Under the pieces are notes generated by a model. The model was not told where the DNA came from. It saw only the letters and a list, made by a program, of their open reading frames with translations, and searched no databases. DNA of 64,000 nucleotides, from NCBI GenBank assembly GCA_026398815.1, contig JAPLSA010000005.1, forward strand, positions 62,001-126,000, read 5' to 3'. The position numbers and the translations under genes are program-made. Of this stretch, positions 1 to 9,190 are shown in pieces (within the stretch, counting starts at the first letter, position 1; each line of letters starts with the position of its first letter). This stretch comes from Gammaproteobacteria bacterium. GTDB lineage: Bacteria; Pseudomonadota; Gammaproteobacteria; Nevskiales; Nevskiaceae.

Positions 1-3000
1 CAGGCTGATGGCCTGGCTCTGCACCTCGTTGTCGCGCAGCACGAAGCGGGCGATGTCGTCGGTCATCGAGACCAGCAGCAGGTCGCGATCCTCGCGGCGC
101 AGCAGGCCGGCGGCCACCAGCGGCGCCAGCGCGATCTTGATGTTGACCTCGCGATCGGAGGTGTGGACACCGGCGGCGTTGTCGATGGCATCGGTGTTGA
201 TCCGGCCGCCGCCGATCGCGCCGTTCTGGGCGTACTCGATGCGGCCGGCCTGGGTGAAGCCGAGGTTGCCGCCCTCGCCGACCACCTTGCAGCGCAGCGC
301 GCCGCCGTTGACGCGGATCGCGTCGTTGGCGCGGTCGCCGACGTCGGCATGGCTCTGCAGACTGGCCTTCACATAGGTGCCGATGCCGCCGTTCCACAGC
401 AGGTCGACCGGTGCGGTCAGGATCGCGCGGATCAGCGCCGCCGGGGTCAGCGACTGCGCCTCGATTCCCAGCACCGCGCGCGCCTCCGGACTCAGCTCGA
501 TGTGCTTGGCGCTGCGCGGATAGACGCCGCCGCCCCGGGAAATCCGCTGCGGGTCGTAGTCCGCCCACGACGAGCGCGGCAGCTCGAACAGCCGGCGGCG
601 CTCGGCGAGGCTGGTCGCCGGGTCCGGATCGGGATCGAGAAAGATGTGGCGATGGTCGAAGGCAGCGACCAGCCGCAGCACCGGCGACAGCAGCATGCCG
701 TTGCCGAACACGTCGCCGCTCATGTCGCCGATGCCGACGACGGTGAACGGCTGGTGCTGGATGTCGATCCCCGGCGTCATCTCGCGGAAGTGCCGCTTCA
801 CCGATTCCCAGGCACCGCGCGCGGTGATGCCCATGCGCTTGTGGTCGTAGCCGGCGCTGCCACCGCTGGCGAAGGCATCGCCCAGCCAGAAGCCGTATTC
901 GGCCGATACCGCGTTGGCGTAGTCGGAGAAGGTCGCCGTGCCCTTGTCGGCGGCCACCACGAGGTAGGGATCATCACCATCGTGGCGCACCGTGAGCGCC
1001 GGCGGCACGACCGCTGCGCCGACGCGGTTGTCGGTCAGATCCAGCAGGCCGCGCAGGAAGCTGCGGTAGCAGGCGATGCCCTGGGCCAGCCAGGCGTCGC
1101 GCTGCGCCGGGTCGACCGGCTTCTTGACCACGAAGCCGCCCTTGGCCCCGACCGGCACGATCACCGTGTTCTTGACCTGCTGGGCCTTCATCAGCCCCAG
1201 CACCTCGGTGCGGAAATCCTGCCGGCGATCGGACCAGCGCAGCCCGCCGCGCGCCACCCGGCCGCCGCGCAGATGCACGCCTTCCACCTCCGGCGAATAG
1301 ACCCAGATCTCGAACATCGGCCTCGGCTGAGGCAGTTCGGGAATCTTCGACGGGTCCAGCTTGAGGCTCAGCCAGCGCTTCGGCTGGCCGTCCGCCGTGG
1401 TCTGCCAGGCGTTGGTGCGCAGGCCGGCGTTGATCACCGCGACGAAGGCGCGCAGCACCCGGTCGGCATCGAGACTGGCCACCTCATCCAGCGCCTGGTC
1501 GATCGCCTGGGCATGGCCGGCCGCCGCGCCGCTGCGGCTGTCGCCATCGAGCGCCGGATCGAAACGGGCCTCGAAGGCCGCGACCAGCCGCTGCGCGATC
1601 GCGGCGTGCTGGGCCAGGATGTCCTCGATGTACGACTGGCTGAACGGCAGACCGGTCTGCAGCAGGTACTTGGTCAGCGCCCGCAGGAAGGTCACCTGCC
1701 GGGCGTTCAGGCCGGCGCCGAGCACCAGGCGATTGAGCCCGTCGTTCTCGACCTCGCCGCGCCAGACGGCCAGCAGCGCGGCCTCGAAATAGGCGGCCTG
1801 GCGCTCGGGCGGCAGCTCGCAGCCGCCGTGGGTGACATCGAACACCTGCAGCCACTGACGGGCACCGTCGCGCGGACGGATTTCGGTCGGGTCCTGGCGG
1901 GTGATCCGGAAGCCGAAGTTCTCCAGCGTCGGCAGCACGTCGGACAGGGCGATCGGCTGCTCGACGGTGTACAGCCGCAGGCCGGTCGGCCGTGCCCGGC
2001 CGTCGTCGCCGACACTGACCTCCAGCCGCACGGCCAGCGCCGGCACGTCGTCGCGCGTCGCGTCGGCCGCGCCGGCGGTGCCCGGCGCGAGGCCGGCCAG
2101 CACGCGAACATCGGCGGCGGCCGCCGCCGCGCTGGCAACTTCGGCGTAGGACAGCGGGAAGGCGTCGGCATAGCGGCCCGCCAGCATCGGCTGGTCGAGC
2201 AGCGCGTCGCGCAGCTGCTCGCGCCAGCTGCGGGTTTCGGCGATCACCCGTGCTTCGACGGCGGCCGCATCGAGCCCGATGGTGGTGCCGGCCGGCGTGC
2301 GCACGATCAGGTGCAGGCGGGTCAGGTCGCCGCGCACCGCTTCGATATTGCGATCCAGCGCCGTGCCGCCGCAGATCGCCATCAGCGCGCGGCCGATCGC
2401 GTCGCGCAGTTCGCGTGAATAGCGCTCGCGCGGCAGGTAGACCAGGAACGAGTAGAAGCGGCCGTAGCGGTCGCGGCGCATGAACAGGCGCAGACCGTGC
2501 CGGTCGCGCAGGGCGCGGATGCCGCGACACAGCTTGAACAGCTCGTCCTCGTTGGACTGGAACAGCTCGTCGCGCGGCAGGCCGTGCAGGATGTCGCGCA
2601 GCTTCTTGCCGGAATGCGACTGCTCGCCGAGCCGCGAGCGGGCGAGCACGTAGTCGGCCTTGGCGCGCACCAGCGGAATCTGCCGGGGCCGGTCGACATA
2701 GGCCTCGGTCGAGAACAGGCCCAGCAGGCGCACGGTGCCGACCAGCGCACCGTCCGCATCGAAGCGCTTGACCGAGATCACGTCCATCAGCTCGGCGCGG
2801 TGGATGGTCGAGCGCAGGTTGGCCTTGGTGATCACCACCAGCCGGGTCGAATCGGCGTACTTGTCGAGCTCCGCCTGCGGCGCCACCAGCTCCTGCGCCA
2901 GCCACGGCGAATCGGCGCGCAGCAGGCCGAGGCCGGAAGCCGCCTCGCGCCGGAAATGCAGGCGGCCGTCGGCGCGGCGCTCGGCCTGGCTGTCGACCGC

Positions 3001-3708
3001 GCCGAGGAAGGTGAAGTGACGGTCGGCCAGCCAGTCGAGAAAGGCACGCGCCTCGGCGTAGTCGGCCGCCACGCCGCCGGGCGGCACGCTGGCCAGCTCG
3101 GCGGCCAGTGACCGGGTGCGCGCCAGCAGCGCCGGGAAATCATCGACCACCTGCTGGACATCGCCGAGCGCGGCCCGGCAGTCGGCCTCGAGCCGGGCAT
3201 AGGCTTCCTCCGAGGCGAGCGGCTCAAACTCCAGCCGGATCAGCGATTCGGCGGCCGCTGCATCGTCGGCGCCATCGAGCACTGCATCGAGCCGGCCATC
3301 GGCGTCGCGCGCCAGCCGGATTACCGGATGCACGCTCCAGTCGATCGCCGCGCCGGTGGCGCGCACCGCGATGCTCAGGGTGTCGACCAGAAACGGTTGG
3401 TCGCGGGCCACGGTCTCGATCACCGCCAGCCGCTCGCCGGCTGCCGGCGGCGTGATCCGCACACGGATCGCATCGCGCGGCCGCTGCTGGGCCAGCGCCA
3501 GATGCTGCCGCGCCATCGCCAGCAGCGCCGCATCGTCACGCTGGATCAGCGATTCGTAGGTGGCGGTTTCGAAGTAGGCGCGCAGGAACCGGCGGAACAG
3601 CCGGGGATCGACCCGCTCCGGGACGGTGGACGATGCAGCGCGTGCATCAAGCCGGGCGAGCAGGTCTTCCTGCGCACGGTCGAGGCCCGATTCGGACAGG
3701 GACGGCAT
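1..3708 (-). CDS. gdhB: NAD-specific glutamate dehydrogenase, large (180-kDa) type, C-terminus off the left edge
   Basis: Oxidises glutamate to 2-oxoglutarate with NAD+. The 1236 visible codons match the N-terminal and central parts of the roughly 1600-residue bacterial NAD-GDH family. The N-terminus carries the family's regulatory region (RDQPFLVDTLSIAV). The central part carries NTVIVPVGAKGGFVVKK, then DMSGDVFGNGMLLS, FDHRHIFLDPDPD and DLLWNGGIGTYVKAS, all hallmark stretches of this family. The frame is still open at base 1 (VLRDNEVQSQAISL), so the C-terminal part is missing. The start is ATG 3708 (MPSLSESGLD). A long frame on the opposite strand is a shadow of codon bias. Very confident in the family; the symbol follows Pseudomonas usage. 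Confidence 0.95.
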   Translation of the reverse strand, partial: MPSLSESGLDRAQEDLLARLDARAASSTVPERVDPRLFRRFLRAYFETATYESLIQRDDAALLAMARQHLALAQQRPRDAIRVRITPPAAGERLAVIETVARDQPFLVDTLSIAVRATGAAIDWSVHPVIRLARDADGRLDAVLDGADDAAAAESLIRLEFEPLASEEAYARLEADCRAALGDVQQVVDDFPALLARTRSLAAELASVPPGGVAADYAEARAFLDWLADRHFTFLGAVDSQAERRADGRLHFRREAASGLGLLRADSPWLAQELVAPQAELDKYADSTRLVVITKANLRSTIHRAELMDVISVKRFDADGALVGTVRLLGLFSTEAYVDRPRQIPLVRAKADYVLARSRLGEQSHSGKKLRDILHGLPRDELFQSNEDELFKLCRGIRALRDRHGLRLFMRRDRYGRFYSFLVYLPRERYSRELRDAIGRALMAICGGTALDRNIEAVRGDLTRLHLIVRTPAGTTIGLDAAAVEARVIAETRSWREQLRDALLDQPMLAGRYADAFPLSYAEVASAAAAAADVRVLAGLAPGTAGAADATRDDVPALAVRLEVSVGDDGRARPTGLRLYTVEQPIALSDVLPTLENFGFRITRQDPTEIRPRDGARQWLQVFDVTHGGCELPPERQAAYFEAALLAVWRGEVENDGLNRLVLGAGLNARQVTFLRALTKYLLQTGLPFSQSYIEDILAQHAAIAQRLVAAFEARFDPALDGDSRSGAAAGHAQAIDQALDEVASLDADRVLRAFVAVINAGLRTNAWQTTADGQPKRWLSLKLDPSKIPELPQPRPMFEIWVYSPEVEGVHLRGGRVARGGLRWSDRRQDFRTEVLGLMKAQQVKNTVIVPVGAKGGFVVKKPVDPAQRDAWLAQGIACYRSFLRGLLDLTDNRVGAAVVPPALTVRHDGDDPYLVVAADKGTATFSDYANAVSAEYGFWLGDAFASGGSAGYDHKRMGITARGAWESVKRHFREMTPGIDIQHQPFTVVGIGDMSGDVFGNGMLLSPVLRLVAAFDHRHIFLDPDPDPATSLAERRRLFELPRSSWADYDPQRISRGGGVYPRSAKHIELSPEARAVLGIEAQSLTPAALIRAILTAPVDLLWNGGIGTYVKASLQSHADVGDRANDAIRVNGGALRCKVVGEGGNLGFTQAGRIEYAQNGAIGGGRINTDAIDNAAGVHTSDREVNIKIALAPLVAAGLLRREDRDLLLVSMTDDIARFVLRDNEVQSQAISL

Positions 3709-3869
3709 GGTGCGGGTCTCCTCGGGTGCGGAACGCAGGCAGCGCCCCGCCGCAGGGCCGGAGTATGCCAGCGGCTGCCCGGCGTCCCTCCGCCTTCGCT
3801 ACCGCAGCGGGTGCCGCCCCATGACATCGATCGGTGAAGACAGTCCGGCCGGCCGCAACGCGCGCCGCC

Positions 3870-4655
3870 TCATGAGGCCAGAAGCGCGCTGGACATTGCA
3901 CTCGACCCGCCCAGCGACCAGCCACCGTCGACCGGCAGGATCACGCCGCTGACGTAGCTGGCGTCGTCGCTGCACAGCCACTGGGTGACCCGGGCAATTT
4001 CCTGCCGGGTGCCCCAGCGGCGCAACGGCACGCTGTCGGTCCAGGCCTGGGCGGCGGCCGGCGTCGGCGCCAGCCGCTTCATGCCTTCGGTGTCGGCGAT
4101 TGGGCCGGGCGCGATGGCGTTGACGCGGATGCCTTTCGGTCCCCATTCCATCGCGGCGGTGCGGGTCACCTGGTCGATACCGGCCTTGGCCGCACAGACG
4201 TGGATCTGCATCGGCGTCGGCAGCCAGGACTGCGGCGCGCTGATGTTGACGATCGACGCGCCCGGCTTCCTCAGATGCGGGAACGCCGCCTTCATGACGT
4301 TGAAGCAGCCCAGCAGGTCGATGTCGATGACGGTCTTGAAGCCGTTGGCCGACAGCTGGTCGGCTTCGGACACGAAGTTGCCGGCCGCGCCCGAGACCAG
4401 CACGTCGATCGCGCCCCATTGCGCCGCCGTCGCCGCCATCGCTGCGTCCAGCGCTTCGATGCTGCGAACGTCGGCGGCGAAGCCGATCGCCTCGCCGCCC
4501 TTGGCTTTCAGCGCGGCAACGGCCGCGTCGACCTTGTCCTGCTTGCGGCTCAGCACCGCCACCCGGGCACCGGCCGCGACGAAGCTTTCGGCAATGCCGA
4601 AATTGATGCCGGACGTACCACCGGCGACAAACACCACCTTGTTGCTGAAATTCAC
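3870..4655 (-). CDS. SDR oxidoreductase of the 2,4-dienoyl-CoA reductase (DECR) type
   Basis: A 261-residue short-chain dehydrogenase, probably NADPH-linked and acting on an unsaturated acyl-CoA. The Rossmann motif is GGTSGINFG (residues 12-20) and the Asn-type motif is SGAAGN. The usual YxxxK is absent: K157 is kept but the Tyr position is Val (IHVCAAK). The context IHVCAAKAGIDQVTRTAA followed by EWGPKGIRVN and APGPIADTEG closely resembles the peroxisomal DECR family, which also lacks YxxxK. The start chosen is GTG 4655, with GAGGAG eight bases upstream; a longer open frame upstream lacks family similarity. It lies downstream of the P450/rubredoxin genes and may share their catabolic role. 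The substrate is inferred from family only. Confidence 0.85.
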   Translation of the reverse strand: MNFSNKVVFVAGGTSGINFGIAESFVAAGARVAVLSRKQDKVDAAVAALKAKGGEAIGFAADVRSIEALDAAMAATAAQWGAIDVLVSGAAGNFVSEADQLSANGFKTVIDIDLLGCFNVMKAAFPHLRKPGASIVNISAPQSWLPTPMQIHVCAAKAGIDQVTRTAAMEWGPKGIRVNAIAPGPIADTEGMKRLAPTPAAAQAWTDSVPLRRWGTRQEIARVTQWLCSDDASYVSGVILPVDGGWSLGGSSAMSSALLAS

Positions 4656-4841
4656 GTTGTGCTCCTCGTGTTGGTGCGCGCCGGAAACGCACGCGCTGAT
4701 GTTCTTGATGATGGTGGGCGCGCAAGGGCTTGCTGGCGGCCGCCCACGTCGGTGCAAGACGCAACCGCTGTTCGCCGCGGCGTCCAGGACGCGCGGCGGC
4801 CGCGTTCTTCGCTCAGCCTGCGGCTGCTTCGGCGAGCGCTT

Positions 4842-5249
4842 TCAGCGACTGAACAGGCGGCGCTGCCAGACCAGCAGCAACGGCATGGCGATCAGTTCGA
4901 TGACGATGGCGAACACCACGAAGCCGTGGCCGACCGCCGACGCCGGGAAGCCGAACTGCAGCACCGAAGCCAGCCGGCCGAGGCCGCCGAGGAACACGAT
5001 CAGCAGCGCGCCGCGCAGGATCGCGGCGTGCCGGGCCAGGTCGCCCAGGCAATGCCAGAGCAGCGCGCCGAAGCCGAACCAGACCGCGCCGAGGTAGCGG
5101 ATCTGGCTGTTCAGCAGCGGATCGCCGTAGCCTTCTTCCAGCGCCGCGCCGATGGTCTGCTGGGCCTGAAGGCCCAGCACCACGTCGACGGTACCGGTCA
5201 GCAGGGCGATCAGGGCCAGCGCGCGGATCGCCGCACGAAATGCCGTCAT
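4842..5249 (-). CDS. DUF4345-like integral membrane protein
   Basis: A 135-residue protein with four predicted hydrophobic segments, the first at residues 7-28 (RALALIALLTGTVDVVLG). The stretch LNSQIRYLGAVWFGFGALLW and the overall size fit the DUF4345 family, whose function is unknown. The start is ATG 5249, with GGAG nine bases upstream. It sits between rubredoxin and the DECR-like SDR on the same strand, separated by about 120 and 190 bases, so co-transcription with the P450 block is possible but not proven. No catalytic motif is visible. Confidence 0.7.
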   Translation of the reverse strand: MTAFRAAIRALALIALLTGTVDVVLGLQAQQTIGAALEEGYGDPLLNSQIRYLGAVWFGFGALLWHCLGDLARHAAILRGALLIVFLGGLGRLASVLQFGFPASAVGHGFVVFAIVIELIAMPLLLVWQRRLFSR

Positions 5250-5368
5250 GGAATGAACTCCGTATCGGGAAACAGGCAGCGCCCGGACGGCCGCGCCGGC
5301 CGGGCGGATGCGGGCAGCCGGCACGGCCTGCCCGCCATGAAGCCGCGTATCGGTCCGCGACGGCGGCC

Positions 5369-5548
5369 TCAGTCTTCCAGCAGCACGTACTCGGATTTCG
5401 GCGCGCCGCAGGCCATGCACAGCCAGTCGTCGCGCACGTCCTCCCAGCGGGTGCCGGGCGCGATGTTGAATTCCGGCACGCCGAGTTCCTCATCGTAGAT
5501 CTCGCCGCACAGCACGCACTGATACTTCCGCCAGGGCTGGGTACTCAT
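5369..5548 (-). CDS. Rubredoxin
   Basis: A 59-residue one-iron electron carrier. Two CxxCG knuckles are present: CVLCGEIYDEELG (C11, C14) and CMACGAPKSEYV (C44, C47), with the family's GxxxxxIAPGTRWEDVxDDWLC core between them. It begins at ATG 5548, 26 bases after the P450 stop, and is presumably in the same transcript. Rubredoxins normally serve AlkB-type alkane hydroxylases, so adjacency to a P450 suggests it may feed electrons to that enzyme. No rubredoxin or ferredoxin reductase is in the window. Confidence 0.95.
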   Translation of the reverse strand: MSTQPWRKYQCVLCGEIYDEELGVPEFNIAPGTRWEDVRDDWLCMACGAPKSEYVLLED

Positions 5549-5574
5549 GCTTGTTCTCTCCTCGCAGTACCGGC

Positions 5575-6864
5575 TCAGGCCAGCGTGTAGTTGATCGGGA
5601 CGTACTTCGGCCCACAGACGAATTCGGATTCGGCGAACTTGCCGGGTGCGGCCATCGACACCGAGGCCAGCCTTGGCAGCAGCTCTTCCCAGAGGATCTT
5701 CATTTCCAGCCGCGCCAGATGCTGGCCCAGGCAGATGTGCGGGCCGTAGCCGAAGCCGATGTGCCGGTTCGGCGTGCGCTCGGGATCGAACTTGAACGGC
5801 TCGGGGAAGGCGTCCTCGTCGCGGTTGCCGGACACGTACGACAGGTACAGCAGATCGCCCTTCCTGATCTGCTGGCCGCGCAGCACGTAGTCCTCGGTGG
5901 CCGAGCGCACGAACTGCTGCACCGGGCTGGTCCAGCGGATGGTTTCCTCGACGAAACCGGGAATCAGCGCCGGGTTGTCCTTCACCTTGCGGAAGATGTC
6001 CGGGTTCTCGGCCAGGGTCCACATGCCCATCGCCGTGGTCGCCGAGGTGGTGTCGTGGCCGGCGGTCGAGGCGATGACCAGATAGCTGATCATGTTGCGT
6101 TCGTTCATCGGGCAGCCACCGACCTTGCCGTTGGCGATCACCGAGGTCAGATCGTTGACCGGGCAGGCCTGCCGGTCGCGGATCATCGATTCGTAGTAGG
6201 TCTTGAACTCGCTGTAGACGATGTCCCAGGTCTTGATGATTTCCTGGGGGTCGGTGATGTTCGCGCCCGGCCGGCACAGGTCCGGATCGGCGTAGGTGAA
6301 CAGCCAGTGGGTCAGGTCGAGCATCTTCTGGTGGTCCTGCTTCGGCACGCCGATCAGGGTCAGCACGATCTCCGCCGGATAGCGGAAGGCCAGCTCGGTG
6401 GCGAAGTCGGCGCCCTGCCCCTTGGCCAGGAACTCGTCGATGTAGCGGCGCGCCGTTTCCCGGATCTGCGGTTCCAGCTTGGCGATCGCCTGCGGGTAGA
6501 AATGCGGCTGGGTGACGGCGCGATGCTCGGCGTGCTCCGGGTCATCCATGTGCACCAGCGTCTTGAAGATCGTCGGCAGGCCGCCGGTGTAGCTGCGCAT
6601 CAGCTGCTCGGCCAGCTGCGAGGCCAGGGTCTTCGAGCGGTCGGCGCTGTGGAACAGATGGTCCTGCCGGGTGATCTCGCGGATGTCGTCGTACTTGGTG
6701 ACGATCCAGTGCGGGTCGTAGCCCGGCACCTCGGCCTTGGCCAGCGGATAGTCCTTGCGCAGCCGCGCAAACAGCGCGTCGATCACTTCGCGCTTGCCGA
6801 TCCCGAACGTCGCCGGGTTGAACGCCGGGGCAATCAGTTCCACCGGTATGACGGGAGCTGCCAT
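5575..6864 (-). CDS. Cytochrome P450 (class I bacterial type)
   Basis: A 429-residue soluble monooxygenase. Key motifs: the I-helix oxygen-binding groove AGHDTTS (268-274), the K-helix E307xxR310 in EETIRW, and the heme loop FGYGPHICLG with Cys378 as the thiolate ligand. The general pattern resembles P450s acting on terpenes or steroids, but the substrate cannot be read from sequence. ATG 6864 has GGAGAA just upstream. It leads a minus-strand set (P450, rubredoxin, DUF4345, DECR-like SDR) and is divergent from a MerR-type regulator, with a palindrome in the shared intergenic region. Confidence 0.95.
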   Translation of the reverse strand: MAAPVIPVELIAPAFNPATFGIGKREVIDALFARLRKDYPLAKAEVPGYDPHWIVTKYDDIREITRQDHLFHSADRSKTLASQLAEQLMRSYTGGLPTIFKTLVHMDDPEHAEHRAVTQPHFYPQAIAKLEPQIRETARRYIDEFLAKGQGADFATELAFRYPAEIVLTLIGVPKQDHQKMLDLTHWLFTYADPDLCRPGANITDPQEIIKTWDIVYSEFKTYYESMIRDRQACPVNDLTSVIANGKVGGCPMNERNMISYLVIASTAGHDTTSATTAMGMWTLAENPDIFRKVKDNPALIPGFVEETIRWTSPVQQFVRSATEDYVLRGQQIRKGDLLYLSYVSGNRDEDAFPEPFKFDPERTPNRHIGFGYGPHICLGQHLARLEMKILWEELLPRLASVSMAAPGKFAESEFVCGPKYVPINYTLA

Positions 6865-6965
6865 GTGAATTCTCCTTTCGCACTGGCCACGGCCCGGTTA
6901 TGAAATCCCGCACCAGGACCGGGCCCGCTCCTGGACGAGTGCCCGAGACCGGGCCCGCTATTTAT

Positions 6966-6982
6966 GCGTTTACCTTAAACGC
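6966..6982. promoter_or_regulatory. Inverted repeat, probable operator between P450 and MerR genes
   Basis: GCGTTTA-CCT-TAAACGC is a perfect 7-bp inverted repeat with a 3-bp spacer. It lies in an A+T-rich island (about 6958-7015) that stands out from the G+C-rich surroundings and also contains AACGCGTT and further GCGT-type half sites. It sits 102 bases upstream of the P450 start and 123 bases upstream of the MerR start, so it could serve both divergent promoters. MerR-type proteins bind inverted repeats; that this one binds here is inference. Confidence 0.5.
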
Positions 6983-7104
6983 GTTATTGCGTATAAAACA
7001 AACGCATTTTTGCGGTTACCTGCCGGGTCGCCGTTAAGTTCTTGAATCCGCGCGCGATTAAACTGCTGCGCTGCTCACGCGACAGCCGTCACCGAACTGC
7101 CACT

Positions 7105-7797
7105 ATGAAAATGCGGGATCTGGAACTGCGAACCGGGGTCAGCCGAGAGGTGATCCGCGTCTACCTGCGCCACGGCCTGATGCCCGAGCCGCAGCGGCCG
7201 AAGGCCAACGTCGCCGACTACGGCGAGGAACACGTGCGCAGCGTGCTGGCGATCCGCCAGCTGCAGAAGGAGAAGCGGCTGCCGCTGGAGCGGATCCGCC
7301 GGGCGCTCGATGGCGACACCGACGCGCTGCCGGCGGACGCCAGCGCCTTTCCGCATCTGGACAGCCTCATCGCCGCCCGCGCCGGGGTCAACGATGACCA
7401 GCTGCCGCTGGCCTCGCTGGCGGCGCGCAATCCGCACGCCGAAGCCGACGCCCGCGCGCTGGCCTCGGTCGGCGCGATCAAGCTGATCGAGCATCCGAGC
7501 GGTCTTCAGGTCAGCCGCATCGATGCCCAGCTGATCGGCCTGTGGGCGGAAATGCGGGCCGCCGGCTTCACCGAGGAACTGGGCTTCACGCCGGACATCT
7601 GCAGGCTGCACGTCGAGGCTGCCGAAACGCTGGCGCACCAGGAGCTGGCGATCTTTCTCGATCGCATGGTCGGCCGGCGGCAGGAAGACCCGACCGCCGA
7701 CATGGCGCAGGCCGCGCTGACCCATCTGCTGAGCTTCTTCGGACTGGTGCGCCTGAAGACGGTGCTGGCCGACCTGCGCAAGCGCAGCGCCAGCTGA
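7105..7797 (+). CDS. MerR-family transcriptional regulator
   Basis: A 230-residue regulator. The N-terminal 70 residues are a MerR winged HTH (MRDLELRTGVSREVIRVYLR, then HGLMPEP and a YGEEHVRSVLAIRQLQKEKRLPL wing/helix). The remaining 150 residues form a helical effector region that I do not recognise, with no metal-binding Cys pattern. The start is taken at ATG 7105 because the HTH begins there; an in-frame GTG/TTG extension upstream is arginine-rich and unlike the family. Divergent from the P450 gene and 93 bases upstream of a thiolase gene, it is a plausible local regulator of both. Confidence 0.85.
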   Translation: MKMRDLELRTGVSREVIRVYLRHGLMPEPQRPKANVADYGEEHVRSVLAIRQLQKEKRLPLERIRRALDGDTDALPADASAFPHLDSLIAARAGVNDDQLPLASLAARNPHAEADARALASVGAIKLIEHPSGLQVSRIDAQLIGLWAEMRAAGFTEELGFTPDICRLHVEAAETLAHQELAIFLDRMVGRRQEDPTADMAQAALTHLLSFFGLVRLKTVLADLRKRSAS

Positions 7798-7890
7798 GCG
7801 CCAGCCGGTCGGGGCGCGCCAGACTTTCTGCCGGTCGGCGGCGGCGGCGACTCGGGGAAGCTTCCGTCCCCACCGCAACAAAGCTCCGAC

Positions 7891-9126
7891 ATGAACGAAG
7901 CCTGGATCATCGATGCCTGCCGCACGCCGCGCGCAATCGGCAAGGCCGGCAAGGGCGCCTACACCGGCATCCATCCGCAGCGCCTCGGCGCCACCGTGCT
8001 CAAGGCACTGGCCGAGCGCAACCGCCTGAACACCGCCGAGGTCGACGACATCATCTGGGCGACCAGTTCGCAGCGCGGCCAGCAGGGCGGCGACCTGGGC
8101 CGCATGTCGGCGCTCGACGCCGGCTACGACCCGCGCGCCAGCGGCGTGACCCTGGACCGCTTCTGCGGCTCCGGCATCACCAGCGTCAACCTGGCCGCCG
8201 CCTCGGTGCTGTCGGGCATGGAAGACTGCGTGATCGCCGGCGGCACCGAAATGATGTCGAACTACGGCTTCGGCGGTAACGATCTGCCGGCCTTCCTCGA
8301 CAACGGCAACCTGCACCTGCGGGGATTGCACCCGCAGCCGCACCAGGGCGTCTGCGCCGACGTGGTCGCCGCGCTCGAAGGCATCGGCCGCGAGGACTGC
8401 GATCGTCTCGGCTATGTCAGCCAGCAGCGCGCCGCTGCGGCCATCGCCGAAGGCCGCTTCGCGAAAAGCTTGGTGCCGGTCTACCGCGACGACGGCTCGC
8501 TGGCGCTGGATCGCGACGAATACCCGCGCGCCGGCACCACGCTGGACAGCCTCGCCCAGCTGAAGCCGGCCTTCGGCGCGTTCGCCGATCGCCCGCTCGA
8601 CGAAGCCGGCACCACCTATCGCCAGCTGGTGCAGGCGCTCTACCCGGACCTGCAGTTCGAGCCGATCCATCACGCCGGCAATTCCTCCGGCGTCGTCGAT
8701 GGCGCCGCCGCCCTGCTGCTGGCCTCGCCGGCCTATGCGCGCAAGCAGGGCTGGACGCCGCGGGCCCGGGTGATCGCCACCGCCAACGTCGGCGATTCGC
8801 CGACCCTGATGCTCAACGCGCCGGTGCCGGCCGCGCGCAAGGTGTTGGCCAAGGCCGGGCTGACGGTCGACGACATCGACCTGTTCGAGATCAACGAAGC
8901 CTTCGCCGTGGTCGCCGAGAAATTCATCCGCGACCTGAAGCTCGATCGCGACAAGGTCAACGTCAACGGCGGCTCGATCGCGCTCGGCCATCCGATCGGC
9001 GCAACCGGCGCGATCCTGATCGGCACCGTGCTCGACGAACTGGAGCGCCGCAACCTGCGGCGCGGCCTGGTCACCATGTGCGCCGCCGGCGGCATGGCCC
9101 CGGCGATCATCATCGAGCGCCTCTGA
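7891..9126 (+). CDS. Thiolase / acetyl-CoA C-acyltransferase
   Basis: A 411-residue thiolase that condenses or cleaves acyl-CoA. The nucleophilic Cys92 is in DRFCGSGITS. NEAFAVVAEKF, GHPIGATGA (His367) and the second catalytic Cys397 in CAAGGMAPA are all intact. Length is slightly above the usual 390-400. It follows the MerR gene on the same strand. With the P450 and the DECR-like SDR across the divergent promoter, it suggests breakdown of an oxidised side chain or isoprenoid acid, but this pathway is inference. Confidence 0.93.
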   Translation: MNEAWIIDACRTPRAIGKAGKGAYTGIHPQRLGATVLKALAERNRLNTAEVDDIIWATSSQRGQQGGDLGRMSALDAGYDPRASGVTLDRFCGSGITSVNLAAASVLSGMEDCVIAGGTEMMSNYGFGGNDLPAFLDNGNLHLRGLHPQPHQGVCADVVAALEGIGREDCDRLGYVSQQRAAAAIAEGRFAKSLVPVYRDDGSLALDRDEYPRAGTTLDSLAQLKPAFGAFADRPLDEAGTTYRQLVQALYPDLQFEPIHHAGNSSGVVDGAAALLLASPAYARKQGWTPRARVIATANVGDSPTLMLNAPVPAARKVLAKAGLTVDDIDLFEINEAFAVVAEKFIRDLKLDRDKVNVNGGSIALGHPIGATGAILIGTVLDELERRNLRRGLVTMCAAGGMAPAIIIERL

Positions 9127-9136
9127 AGCCGGCACT

Positions 9137-9177
9137 GCCGACGATGCGCCTGCTCCGGCAGCAGGCACATCGTCGGC
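9137..9177. terminator. Strong hairpin between convergent genes
   Basis: GCCGACGATG at 9137-9146 pairs with CATCGTCGGC at 9168-9177, and an inner GCCTGCT/AGCAGGC stem extends it. It sits between the thiolase stop (9126) and the end of the convergent gene (9191). There is no T-tract, so it is a candidate bidirectional terminator or mRNA-end stabiliser. Confidence 0.5.
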
Positions 9178-9190
9178 GGCACTCGCCGGA

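Noticed and set aside
163-2418. A 751-codon open frame on the plus strand
   Set aside because: Runs opposite the NAD-glutamate dehydrogenase gene; His/Arg/Gln-rich, no family similarity; a shadow caused by high G+C codon use.
4656-4757. Longer N-terminus of the DECR-like SDR
   Set aside because: No similarity before the Rossmann strand; GTG 4655 has a good ribosome site.
7798-7890. Separate promoter or small gene between the MerR and thiolase genes
   Set aside because: Only 93 G+C-rich bases, no convincing -10/-35 or coding frame.
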